Shown here piece by piece: positions 1 through 9,400 of a DNA stretch of 64,000 bases; position 1 is the first letter of the stretch, and every line of letters starts with the position of its first letter. The DNA is from Euzebyella marina (GTDB lineage Bacteria > Bacteroidota > Bacteroidia > Flavobacteriales > Flavobacteriaceae): contig NZ_JACYFK010000001.1 in NCBI RefSeq assembly GCF_014855515.1, forward strand, positions 1,550,001 to 1,614,000, given 5' to 3'. Under the pieces are notes generated by a model. That model searched no databases and was not told the DNA's origin. It saw only the letters and a list, made by a program, of their open reading frames with translations. The position numbers and the translations under genes are program-made.

Positions 1-91
1 GGTCATTATCCATTTTCAAGGTTTTGCCAAAAACCTGTTTTTGAATACCAAGATCTTTAAGGGTGCCGTAGCTGAATAGGTATTCTATCAA
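1..91 (-). CDS. Gamma-glutamylcyclotransferase-like protein (AIG2 fold), 5' end only
   Basis: Thirty codons are visible before the window ends. The N-terminus reads (M/L)IEYLFSYGTLKDLGIQ, which matches the YGTLR/K substrate-loop signature at the start of gamma-glutamylcyclotransferase (AIG2-like) proteins; the family typically acts on gamma-glutamyl groups. The likely start is a TTG at 91-89 that overlaps the TGA stop of the upstream DUF4286 gene (shared TTGA), suggesting translational coupling as the last visible gene of the run serS, TPR, DUF4286, this gene. The catalytic glutamate would lie outside the window, so activity cannot be judged. The family call rests on one short motif. Confidence 0.6.
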   Translation of the reverse strand, partial: MIEYLFSYGTLKDLGIQKQVFGKTLKMDND

Positions 92-399
92 TGTTCGCTA
101 ATTATCTTAAGTTCGGTACTGAAGGATACAAATTTATTAGGGAACTTCTTCTGCTCATCATCATGGAGCCGTGGTTGGTCTTCATCGTAATACCGGTCTA
201 GTGTTTCTTTGTCGACCGTAGTGTACTGAACCGAGTAGGTAACCCCGCCCATTTCTTCTTCGACCATTACCTTGGTCATTTTAGCGTTCAAGAATTTACC
301 TGTCGCCAATATTTTGGGAATGTGGATTTCGTTCATCCATCTCAGCCATTCTTGATGAATAGCTTCTTCAATATTGGTCGTTACATTATATATGTACAT
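88..399 (-). CDS. DUF4286 family protein
   Basis: A small soluble protein of 103 residues starting MYIYNVTTNIEEAIHQEWLR, which resembles the DUF4286 family common in Bacteroidota: an N-terminal strand MYIYNVT, then a WL.WM..IHIP.IL helix and a C-terminal FSTELKIIS strand. The ATG at 399-397 is preferred over a TTG at 426, because the conserved family start is this MYIYN and the longer form adds a polar tail. It lies 23 bases after the TPR gene stop and overlaps the next gene by four bases. The ferredoxin-like dimeric alpha/beta-barrel shape is known for related folds. No biochemical function is known. Confidence 0.75.
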   Translation of the reverse strand: MYIYNVTTNIEEAIHQEWLRWMNEIHIPKILATGKFLNAKMTKVMVEEEMGGVTYSVQYTTVDKETLDRYYDEDQPRLHDDEQKKFPNKFVSFSTELKIISEH

Positions 400-422
400 A
401 AAATTGTTCAGTTGTTTTTTGG

Positions 423-2207
423 TCAATTGATGGCATCGCCCCTTAAGGTTCTATAATATTTTCTGGCTTGCGGAGAAAAGTAACTGTCTTCATAGTCAAA
501 AACAATTTTTTCGTAATGAATCATTGCCTTTTCGGGTTGGTTCAAAACTGTTCTGTAAAGTTCGCCAAGGGCGAAATGGGCATCATCGGCCAAAATATCG
601 GAGGCATAGAACTCGGTAATTTTTAAATAATTGAATTCTGCGGCTGTGTAATCTTTCAATTCTTCCAGTAGTTGGCCTTGCTTGAGCAAAGCTTCGTCTT
701 CAATTTTTTCTCCTTTGTGGTCTTCAAGTATACCGTTCAATTCTGATATGGCATCTTTTGTTTTCTTTTGGTAGGCCAGCAAATCTGCCCTGGCATATTT
801 TTTAAGTGCCGTTTGCGTGCTGTCTTCAAGGGAATTATCAGATATCAATAAGCTTAATTGCATGGCATCATTGGCAATGAGCTGAGAGGTTGAACTTCGT
901 AACACTTTCAACTGTGTTAAGGCCCAATCGAAGTCACCTTTATAAAAACTTGTTTGGGCAACCTTGAATCTGGCATTTTGCCCAAGAACGTCGTTTTTTA
1001 GGTTTTTTTGAATTTGTGAAAAGTAAATCAACGCCTCATTAAATCTTTTGTCGAAAACAAGAATATCACCCAGAGCCAGTTTAATGAAGGCTTTGCCTCT
1101 TTCGTTTAGGGGTAGCTCAAGGCAATTTTTTAGAATCTCGATTGCAGGTGTGGGCTTGTTCGTTCTAAAAGTCAAAAAATTGGCATATGCTACCTGTAAC
1201 TGTAATGTTTGAGGCCTGTACCCGTGTTGTTCTACTAGTGTTTTGAACTCTTTTTCAATACTTTGAAGCTTTTTGTCGTCACCATCTAGCAATTGTATAT
1301 CGATAAGATTGAGGGTGGCATTGAGGCGAACAATTTCATCACCTGTATTTTCGGAAATGAACTCATATATTTCTTTGGCAGTTTCCGTTTCATTTTCATC
1401 TAGGGTCAAATCCCCCAAATTCTCAAGCCTTTGAACAGAAGCACCATCCATACGTTTATAAATGGCCTTTTCTTGGCGAAACGCGCTGGCATATTGTTTT
1501 TGTTGTAGGAAAAGCCAGCTTAATAGTTCGTTCCAAAGCACATGTGGATTTTGTTGCGCATTTTGGACCAATAATTTTCTGAGAAGAAGATTGTTTTCAT
1601 TTTCAGGGTCTGACGATATAAAATCGTCAATGTTTCTTAAAACGTTCGATTTCGAGGTTCTTCCTTCAATTATCAAGTTGAGATACGATTCGTACATTTT
1701 TTCAACATTGCCCTGTTCACCGTACACCCGGGCCATTTGATAATTATAATCGAGCTTTGGGTTGCGTTCCATTGACTTCGAATATGCCTCAAGGGCCCTA
1801 TTCAACAAGGCGTATTTTTGAAACCTATAGCCTATGCCATACCCAAAATTTGGGTTTTCGTCAATTTTGGCGATAGCCTGAGAATAATAGTCTTCCGCTT
1901 TCTGGGGTAGCCCCTGCAGGGTATAGTTATAACCTAGTTCAATTAGTAAAGTGGGGTAGATATTACCTTCTTCAATCTTCTCTGTAATGAACTTTTCGGC
2001 GTCTTCGAAGCGTTCAAGTTGTTGATAGGTGGCAATTAAGCCTTCTGCGTAATCTGTTCTTCTAGGATTCTTTTTGACCAAATTCTCGTAGTAGACAACC
2101 GCTTTTTTAAAGTCACCATCATTGAAATACTGTTTGGCCAAAAAGTCTTCTTGCGCCCAAGCGCCACCAAATAACAGTAAACAAAAAATCAGGGTAAAGC
2201 GCTTCAT
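423..2207 (-). CDS. Secreted tetratricopeptide-repeat protein
   Basis: A 594-residue protein with a clear signal peptide (MKRFTLIFCLLLFGGAWAQ) followed by TPR-like helical pairs through most of its length: early repeats around residues 25-180 (AKQYFNDGDFKKAVVYYENL, then YTLQGLPQKAEDYYSQA) and late ones around 390-590 (LGDILVFDKRFNEALIYFSQI and ALGELYRTVLNQPEKAMIHYEKI). It is probably periplasmic or outer-membrane associated and acts as a protein-protein scaffold; no partner can be named. The ATG at 2207 is preferred over an upstream TTG at 2213 because it begins the signal peptide directly. It lies 56 bases downstream of serS on the same strand and probably shares its transcript. The repeat boundaries are approximate. 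Confidence 0.85.
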   Translation of the reverse strand: MKRFTLIFCLLLFGGAWAQEDFLAKQYFNDGDFKKAVVYYENLVKKNPRRTDYAEGLIATYQQLERFEDAEKFITEKIEEGNIYPTLLIELGYNYTLQGLPQKAEDYYSQAIAKIDENPNFGYGIGYRFQKYALLNRALEAYSKSMERNPKLDYNYQMARVYGEQGNVEKMYESYLNLIIEGRTSKSNVLRNIDDFISSDPENENNLLLRKLLVQNAQQNPHVLWNELLSWLFLQQKQYASAFRQEKAIYKRMDGASVQRLENLGDLTLDENETETAKEIYEFISENTGDEIVRLNATLNLIDIQLLDGDDKKLQSIEKEFKTLVEQHGYRPQTLQLQVAYANFLTFRTNKPTPAIEILKNCLELPLNERGKAFIKLALGDILVFDKRFNEALIYFSQIQKNLKNDVLGQNARFKVAQTSFYKGDFDWALTQLKVLRSSTSQLIANDAMQLSLLISDNSLEDSTQTALKKYARADLLAYQKKTKDAISELNGILEDHKGEKIEDEALLKQGQLLEELKDYTAAEFNYLKITEFYASDILADDAHFALGELYRTVLNQPEKAMIHYEKIVFDYEDSYFSPQARKYYRTLRGDAIN

Positions 2208-2263
2208 ACCCAAATATAACGGAGAAAAGGGGATAAATATGTTAAGCGAATACCAAAAAAATA

Positions 2264-3535
2264 CTAGTCGATTACCTCAAAACCACAGTAGGGTACAAGC
2301 ACATCAGGAATTTTTATTCCGTCAGGGGTTTGGTAGTTTTCCAATATGCCCGCAAGTACCCTTGGCAATGCCAATGCGCTACCATTAAGCGTATGCGCGA
2401 ACTGGCTTTTACCATTTTCATCTTTAAAACGTAGCTTAAGCCTATTGGCCTGGTACGTTTCAAAATTGGAAACCGAGCTAATTTCAAGCCAGCGATCTTG
2501 GGCAGTTGAAAACACCTCGAAATCGTAGGTGAGGGCGGAAGTAAAACCCAAATCACCGCCACACAGTCTTAAAATTCTGTAGGGCAATTGAAGGTCTCTC
2601 AAAATATTTTTCACATGCTCGACCATGCCGTCAAGTGCTTCGTATGATTTTGAGGGGTGTTCTACCCTAACAATTTCTACCTTGTCAAATTGGTGCAGTC
2701 TATTGAGGCCTCGAACGTGGGCACCATAACTTCCTGCTTCCCTTCTAAAACATGGGGTATATGCTGTATAGCGTTTTGGAAAATCTGATTCGGCTAAAAT
2801 TTCATCCCTGAACAAATTCGTAACCGGTACCTCCGCAGTAGGTATTAAATAAAGATTATCTTCGGTTACATGGTACATTTGACCCTCTTTATCAGGCAAC
2901 TGGCCAGTGCCGTAACCTGAAGCCTCATTGACCAAGTGCGGCACTTGCATCTCGGTATAACCTGCATCCGTATTTTTATCCAAAAAGTATGAGATAAGGG
3001 CACGTTGCAAACGGGCACCTTTTCCCTTATACACAGGGAAACCTGCTCCTGTTATTTTTACCCCAAGCTCAAAATCAATGAGGTCATATTTTTTAGCCAG
3101 CTCCCAATGCGGTAGGGCGCCTTCGGCCAAAACCGGTATCGTACCCTCTTGAAACACTTCTTCATTATCTTCTTCTGAACTTCCGGCCGGTACTAAATCA
3201 TGAGGGGTATTAGGTATTTGATATAGCAAGGTTTGCAACTCTTCCGTTGCATTAGCCAATTGCTCTGACAATACCTTTGAGTCTTCTTTTAAGGCACTTG
3301 TCTTCGCTTTAAGTTCGTTCGCTTCTTGAGCCTTACCGCTTTTATAAAGATGACCTATTTCTTTGGAAAGTTTGTTGCTTTCGGCCAGGGTATTATCTAA
3401 TTGCGTTTGGGTGGCCCTTCTTTTTTCGTCAAGGTCTAGAACACCATTCACCAAAGGGGAGGCATCTAAATTTCTTTTGGTAAGTGCCTGAATAATTTCC
3501 TCTTTTTTATCTCGAATGGTTTGTATTTGAAGCAT
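2264..3535 (-). CDS. serS: Serine--tRNA ligase
   Basis: Charges tRNA-Ser with serine in the cytoplasm. The 423-residue length is normal. An N-terminal antiparallel coiled-coil arm (about residues 1-105, rich in K, E and L) contacts the long variable arm of tRNA-Ser. The class II core has motif 2 around residues 255-280 (CFRREAGSYGAHVRGLNRLH, continuing into QFDKVE) and motif 3 near the C-terminus (NGSALALPRVLAGILENYQ). The start is ATG at 3535-3533. It is the first gene of a minus-strand run continuing into the TPR, DUF4286 and cyclotransferase-like genes. The 82-base gap to the divergent VOC gene must hold both promoters. Confidence 0.98.
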   Translation of the reverse strand: MLQIQTIRDKKEEIIQALTKRNLDASPLVNGVLDLDEKRRATQTQLDNTLAESNKLSKEIGHLYKSGKAQEANELKAKTSALKEDSKVLSEQLANATEELQTLLYQIPNTPHDLVPAGSSEEDNEEVFQEGTIPVLAEGALPHWELAKKYDLIDFELGVKITGAGFPVYKGKGARLQRALISYFLDKNTDAGYTEMQVPHLVNEASGYGTGQLPDKEGQMYHVTEDNLYLIPTAEVPVTNLFRDEILAESDFPKRYTAYTPCFRREAGSYGAHVRGLNRLHQFDKVEIVRVEHPSKSYEALDGMVEHVKNILRDLQLPYRILRLCGGDLGFTSALTYDFEVFSTAQDRWLEISSVSNFETYQANRLKLRFKDENGKSQFAHTLNGSALALPRVLAGILENYQTPDGIKIPDVLVPYCGFEVID

Positions 3536-3617
3536 TGCTGTCTAGTTTTGGCTGCAAATTTAAGTTTTCTTCGCCGTAAAATGGATACTTTTAGGGGTAT
3601 ATTAAAATACGTTACAA

Positions 3618-3998
3618 ATGATTTTTGAACATTTTGCCATCAATGTGAACAATATCACTGATAAAGTGAATTGGTATGTAAAGCATTTAGGGTTGAAAGT
3701 TGCCAGCGCCCAAACAGAGCCTCCGTTTATGACTTTTTTGGCGGATTCTGGAGGTCGTGTATTCATAGAGCTTTACTATAGGCCCGATGAGGCTATAACC
3801 GAGTTTGACGAGCAGCATTTCTTGACTTTTCACATGGCCATGGTTTCCGACAATGCAGAAGACGATAAAAACCGTTTGGTCGCGGAAGGAGCCACATTTG
3901 TCGAGGAGGTATTCAAACCCGACGGAAGTCATTTAGTGATGTTGAGAGATCCTTGGGGCATGCCATTGCAACTGTGTCAAAGAAAAGTCAAGTTTTAG
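3618..3998 (+). CDS. VOC family protein (glyoxalase/bleomycin-resistance/dioxygenase fold)
   Basis: A 126-residue single-module vicinal-oxygen-chelate protein. The start IFEHFAINVNNITDKVNWYVKHLGLKV is typical, with a probable metal-ligand His in EHFAINV (residue 5). FIELYYRP supplies the acidic ligand of the first half, and the second half carries HFLTFHMAMV and the C-terminal DPWGMPLQLCQR. The substrate cannot be assigned, because the fold serves glyoxalases, dioxygenases, epimerases and resistance proteins. It converges with the HTTM gene, and their stop codons overlap by four bases. Confidence 0.85.
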   Translation: MIFEHFAINVNNITDKVNWYVKHLGLKVASAQTEPPFMTFLADSGGRVFIELYYRPDEAITEFDEQHFLTFHMAMVSDNAEDDKNRLVAEGATFVEEVFKPDGSHLVMLRDPWGMPLQLCQRKVKF

Positions 3999-5317
3999 TC
4001 TTCGGAATTCGGCCCGGGCAAAATCCACGGGTTGTGCCAGAAATAATTCCATTTGGCAGCGGCCAAGTCCACTTTTGGGTCAATAAATGCCCTGTAAGGC
4101 TTGCCGTTAATACTTACCCTTGAGTTTAGGGCATATACAGAAATGGTTTTGCCTTTTTCGGCGTACTCTTTTTTTAACCGTTGGGCGAACTGCCAAATAA
4201 AATCGGGGTAGGTGGCGATTCTGCGTAATTGTTTGTTGGTTAGGTATTCTTTTAAGTCAATCTTTTCTGCATTGCCTGTGTCTTTGTCTACGACCTGAAA
4301 GGTTACGGTGCCGCCTCTACTTCTCAGCATCATGCGCCAACTTAATCGGTGCCCTTCCTCCGTCCATAAAACATCGTCTTTAATTAAATGATGGCGAAGT
4401 GGCAGCAAAAGTTGAACAAGAAAATAAGTAGACCCTAAGACATAAATAAGTTTGGTATTTGTGGGTATTTGCAACTGTTTTAATACGTAAGGAACTTTAT
4501 GCTTGAAGAATATCTTTCGAATGGTTTCAGGTTCAAAAAAGAAGACCGTAAAGGCTAAGGATAAATAAGGAAATATGCCTATTTGAAATACTACAGAATT
4601 AAATAGGTGGAAGAAAATAGAAGCAACAAAGGCGGCCTTTCTAGTGGGTTTCCAAAGAAGGGCCGGTATGATAAGTAGGTCAAAGATTATTCCGAAAACA
4701 CCGACTATCTTATGAATCCAAGGTTCTTGAAGAATAGCGCCAATAATTGGGTATTCGGCTTTGTTCAACATCAAAACTTTGATAATTCCAAAATCTAACC
4801 AGTCGGCATACAATTTCGCAATCGAGGCATAGGTGTATACGATTAGAAGTTGAAGTGCCACTGCCCATTTAATATAGGAATGCATACTGTCAGCTTTGAG
4901 TTCGGGATTTCTACGAACATCTAGGGAGTAGCCCCTGTTGGCAGGGAAAAGGCACATCATCCCTGAAATCAATATCAATAGGTAATAATGGTTATTATAC
5001 GATGTTTTTTGCATTAGGTAAACGCCTGTCCATAGAAGAGTAAAGGCAATGGTGCTGAAGCGATATCGATAGCCCAAAGCAATGAATATGCCGAGGGTGC
5101 CCATGATAAAAAAGTAAATATACATGCCATAGCCTGGCAAGGGCTGAAGCCAATCGAAACCTATAAAGTTAAAGGTGAACTGAGGCTCTACCAAGGTTCT
5201 TCTTACCCACCCGGTAATTATCGCCCCATAGCACTCAAGCATTACCAAAGTTCCAAAAAATACACGGAATATAATTAAGGGCGAATTATCGATTTTCGTA
5301 AATAGCAATCGCTTCAT
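3995..5317 (-). CDS. HTTM-domain (vitamin K-dependent gamma-carboxylase-like) membrane protein
   Basis: A polytopic inner-membrane protein of 440 residues. About residues 1-300 contain repeated hydrophobic helices with the HTTM pattern: an amphipathic start (DNSPLIIFRVFFGTLVMLECY), then ALGYRYRFSTIAF, KTSYNNHYYLLILISG and an Asn/His-rich helix. A soluble tail of about 140 residues follows (LSWRMMLRSRGGTVTFQVVD), as in bacterial relatives of vitamin K-dependent gamma-carboxylase. Bacterial members are of largely unknown function. The ATG at 5317 gives MKRLLFTKIDNSP and is preferred over a TTG at 5326. It lies 119 bases after ribF on the same strand. Confidence 0.82.
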   Translation of the reverse strand: MKRLLFTKIDNSPLIIFRVFFGTLVMLECYGAIITGWVRRTLVEPQFTFNFIGFDWLQPLPGYGMYIYFFIMGTLGIFIALGYRYRFSTIAFTLLWTGVYLMQKTSYNNHYYLLILISGMMCLFPANRGYSLDVRRNPELKADSMHSYIKWAVALQLLIVYTYASIAKLYADWLDFGIIKVLMLNKAEYPIIGAILQEPWIHKIVGVFGIIFDLLIIPALLWKPTRKAAFVASIFFHLFNSVVFQIGIFPYLSLAFTVFFFEPETIRKIFFKHKVPYVLKQLQIPTNTKLIYVLGSTYFLVQLLLPLRHHLIKDDVLWTEEGHRLSWRMMLRSRGGTVTFQVVDKDTGNAEKIDLKEYLTNKQLRRIATYPDFIWQFAQRLKKEYAEKGKTISVYALNSRVSINGKPYRAFIDPKVDLAAAKWNYFWHNPWILPGPNSED

Positions 5318-5436
5318 GTTCGGCAATGAAATGGAAGTCTCAAAGGTATTAAGTTATTGGTGAATTCCGGTTTTGAAATCAATCTTAACGATTGCAAAAC
5401 TTCAACAAAACCCTTCCGTGCGATGAAAATCTTGAT

Positions 5437-6363
5437 TTATTTTGAGAGAAATGAAATTGAAGTTTGGCGGTCTTTTTCAAGTTGATTTTTTAATTCTTCT
5501 ACCGAATTAAACTTATGTTCGTCGCGTATTCTCTTTAGAATTTCGATTTGAATTTTTTGACCGTATAAATCTTTACTAAAATCAAAGAAATTGATTTCAG
5601 TGCTTTTTTCCTTTCCGGCGACAGTGGGGTTGTATCCAATGTTCATCATCCCAAATATCTGTTTGCCATTTATTTGGCTTTGAACGACATAGACCCCTTT
5701 TTTGGGTACTAATTTATAGTCTTCTGCTATGTGCAGGTTTGCTGTCGGGAAGCCAAGTTGCCTACCGAGGCCCTTACCTTTTTTAATGGTTCCTGTAAGC
5801 ATGTAGTTATACCCTAGGTAAGAATTGGCGGTTTGTACGTCGCCTTCTTCAAGTGCCTTTCTGATCTTAGTTGAACTCACCGAAACCTCATCGATTTCTT
5901 GGGCCGGTATTTCTTCCACCTCAAAATCCAAAGTGCTTCCGAAAGCTTTTAAATCTGTAATGTTAGCGTTTCTATTTCGGCCAAATCGATGGTCGTAACC
6001 AATGATTATTTTTTTGGTCTTGAGGTCGTTTACTAAAATGTCACGCACGAATTCGGTAGCGGTCAATCTAGAAAATTCTCTTGTGAATGGGTGTATGATG
6101 AGTTGGTCAAGACCTAAATTTTCTAGAATTTTACATTTCTCATCTATGGTATTCAACAATTTAATGTCTGCATCTTTTTGCAATACCATTCTTGGGTGGG
6201 GAAAAAATGTAAGTACAGTTGATTTTAAATTAAGTGTGGCAGCATTTTTGATGAGCCTATCTAGAATTTTTCTATGGCCAATGTGCACACCGTCGAATGT
6301 GCCTATGGTAATGGCCGTGGGATGCTGTTCATCGTATTTGGATAGGCTTTGGACTGTTACCAC
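5437..6363 (-). CDS. ribF: Bifunctional riboflavin kinase / FAD synthetase
   Basis: Phosphorylates riboflavin to FMN and adenylylates FMN to FAD. The protein has 308 residues, normal for the family. The N-terminal nucleotidyltransferase domain carries ITIGTFDGVHIGHRKIL (about residues 18-34) and TFFPHPRMVL. The C-terminal riboflavin kinase domain carries KKGKGLGRQLGFPTANLHI (about 195-213) and the loop STEINFFDFSKDLYG. The start appears to be GTG at 6363: a TAG lies two codons upstream and no ATG follows before the conserved region. It is divergent from the metalloprotease gene with 52 bases between the two starts. Confidence 0.96.
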   Translation of the reverse strand: MVTVQSLSKYDEQHPTAITIGTFDGVHIGHRKILDRLIKNAATLNLKSTVLTFFPHPRMVLQKDADIKLLNTIDEKCKILENLGLDQLIIHPFTREFSRLTATEFVRDILVNDLKTKKIIIGYDHRFGRNRNANITDLKAFGSTLDFEVEEIPAQEIDEVSVSSTKIRKALEEGDVQTANSYLGYNYMLTGTIKKGKGLGRQLGFPTANLHIAEDYKLVPKKGVYVVQSQINGKQIFGMMNIGYNPTVAGKEKSTEINFFDFSKDLYGQKIQIEILKRIRDEHKFNSVEELKNQLEKDRQTSISFLSK

Positions 6364-6386
6364 GTACTAAAAATAATAAAAAGGCT

Positions 6387-6394
6387 TATATTTG
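6387..6394 (+). promoter_or_regulatory. Candidate -7 element TATATTTG for the metalloprotease gene
   Basis: The octamer TATATTTG fits the flavobacterial -7 consensus TAnnTTTG and ends 21 bases before the ATG. I see no TTG at the expected -33 distance, so the promoter is incomplete by sequence and this is only a candidate. Confidence 0.4.
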
Positions 6395-6415
6395 AGATTG
6401 CGTTAATACCCCTGA

Positions 6416-9400
6416 ATGGTTACAAAATTACGTCTTGTTTTTTCAATTACAATAGTATTTTTCTCCTTTTACGCTTCAGGGCAGAGCAAATATTGGGAAA
6501 AACTTTCTTCGCAAAACAATGCTGGCCGATCGGCACTGAAAGATTTTAAGGTACAGAACGGTCAAGTTTTTAATTTTCAAGAGAAACTCTTTAGAGAAGA
6601 ACTACGCAATTCGACCACTTCGAAAGGTAGAAAACAGGTTGTATATTTTCCTAATAGTAAGGGGGAGATTGTCTCTTATGTGGTTGAAGAAACCTCTGTT
6701 TTTTCAAAGGCATTGTCGGAAAAGTATCCCGAAATAAAATCATATAGGGGTCACGCCTTGCAAAACCCAAGTCAGAAAATCAGGTTTAGTACATCGCACA
6801 AAGACGTACAGGCCATGATTGTCAATTCAAGTGAAGGGCATAACAGTTACATACAGAAGTCAAGTAACAATAAATATGTAATATATAAGCGCACATCGAA
6901 GAATGCCGAAGATTTTGATTTCATCTGTCGCACCCAAGATAAGATTCTTCAATCAGGGGCCAACTTAACGGCAAAACCTGTTGACGATCAGCTTTTAAGA
7001 AAATATAGAATCGCTATTTCTACAACGGCGGAATATACGCAGCATCACGGTGGTACAAAGGCCGATGCCTTGGCAGCCATCAATGCAACCTTAACTAGGG
7101 TCAATCAGGTTTTTGAGACCGACCTCGCTGTTACATTGGAATTAGTGCCGACTAATGATAGGGTGGTTTTTACCAATCCCTCTACCGACCCTTACAGTGG
7201 TAGCCTTTCGGCGTTGGGTAATCAAGCGCAAAGAACTTTTGATGATGAAATCGGTGTTTCTAACTACGACCTGGGGCACGTACTTCACAAAGGCGAAAAT
7301 GGCGGTAATGCAGGATTTATAGGGGGAATATGTACTAACGGACAAAAAGGAAGCGCCTATTCATCAGGGCAGCAACCCGAAGGCGATGTTTTTGACCTCG
7401 ATTTTGTCGCACATGAAATTGGCCATCAACTAGGTGCTAATCACACTTGGTCTTATGAGCTTGAAGGTACTTTGGTGCAGGTAGAGCCTGGAAGCGGTTC
7501 AACTATTATGGGATACGCCGGTATCACTGAAAATGATAATGTGGCGCCCAATGGTGACGATTATCTTCACTATGTAAGTATCGAACAAATTACAGAAACA
7601 CTAAGAACCAAAAGCTGTGGTGAGGCTTTTTCTTTGGTCAATGAACCGCCTGTGGTGCAACCGGTAGAAGATTATATCATTCCTAAATCAACAGCGTTTG
7701 TTTTAACGGGTAATGCTACCGATTCCGACGCCGAAGATGTGCTGACCTATACATGGGAGCAAATAGATAACGGGGTGGTAACAAGTGCTACCTTTGGCCC
7801 GACCAACCCCAGTGGTGCCAATTTCAGGTCAAGACCGCCGAATCTTTCAGGTACAAGATATTTTCCTCAATTGTCTCGGGTTTTAAATGGTAACCTTATT
7901 CAAGAAAACCCTACTCAAGGAGCCGCGTGGGAGACGGTTTCCGATGTGGAACGGGAACTGAACTTTGCCTTGACCGTTCGCGATAATGCCGAGGGTGGGG
8001 GGCAGGTTGTTTCCGAGTTGGTGAATATTTTGGTAACCAATAATAGCGGACCTTTTGCGGTAACATCACAAACGACCTCTTCAAATTTAGTGGCCGGTGA
8101 AGTCGAAACGGTAGAATGGGATGTTTCCAACACCGATATAGCTCCAATAAGTACTGAATTTGTAGATATTCTTTTATCAAATGATGGGGGGCAGACATTC
8201 AGTACTGTTCTCGCGTCAGGGGTCGCCAATGACGGTTCGCATAACATTATTGTACCCGCCATCCCTACTTCCGAAGCAAGAATTATGGTGAGACCGGTCG
8301 ATAATATTTACTATGCAGTGAATGCGGTCGATTTTTCAATTGAGGTATCGGAAATCGTAATGAATTTTGAGTCTTTAGAGTATGAAGTATGTCAGTTCAA
8401 CGATTTAACGGTACCATTTGCTTACGAAACTTATTTGGGCTTTAGTGAAGAGGTAGTGTTTTCCGTGGAAGACCTCCCTGAAAATCTAACAGTGACAATT
8501 GAGCCCGATACCGTTATAACAGGTGGGGTCGATGTAGAACTCTTATTTGAAAATACTGAAAATGTTCTTGAAGGTAGTTATCCAATACGTGTTTTGGCTA
8601 CATCGAACAGTGTGGTCAAAGAGGTGCCTTTGGTTATAAATATTTATGATAATAACTTCACGCCTATACAGGCGACCGCACCTGAAAACGGTACCGACCA
8701 CGCTTCGGTAAAAACACAGTTGCAATGGGAAGGTGACGCCTCCTATACCTCATATGAGGTACAGATAGCCACCAATTCAAGTTTTTCCAATATCGTAGAA
8801 GTTGCAACGGTAACATCTAACTTTTTTACGCCTACCGATTTGCAAAATCAAACCACTTATTATTGGAGGGTTCGCCCATTAAATACATGTGGTGCAGGTA
8901 GTTTTAACGCTGCCAATAGTTTTACCACCGTACAAGTAAGTTGCGAAAGTAAAGAAGCGGTGAATTTACCTTTAGAGATATCTGCGGTGGGTACTCCGCA
9001 AATCAGGTCTTCCATTTCATTTTTTGAAGATTTGCCGGTATCCGATTTAAACGTAAACCTTAATATCGAACATAGCTTTACGGCCGATTTGGTGGTTCGT
9101 CTAATCTCTCCTCAGGGTACTACGGTTACGTTGCTTTCAAATTCATGTGGCGATTTGCAGAACATCGAAGCAACATTTGATGATGACGGAGATCCGATTA
9201 TTTGCGGTCTTGACGGTGCCAACGCGATTAGCGGTACGGTACAGCCATTGGGAACGCTAAGTTCATTTAATGGGGAATCTGTCTATGGTGAGTGGATTTT
9301 GGAAGTGGCGGACAACGCTTCATCTGACGGCGGCGGTCTTATTGATTTTTCTTTGGATATCTGTGTTGAGGGTCAATTTAGGCCAGATGCCGATAATGAT

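Noticed and set aside
7911-8262. Two overlapping minus-strand frames of about 95 and 115 codons inside the metalloprotease gene
   Set aside because: They are antisense shadows of a well-supported coding frame and show no recognisable protein features.
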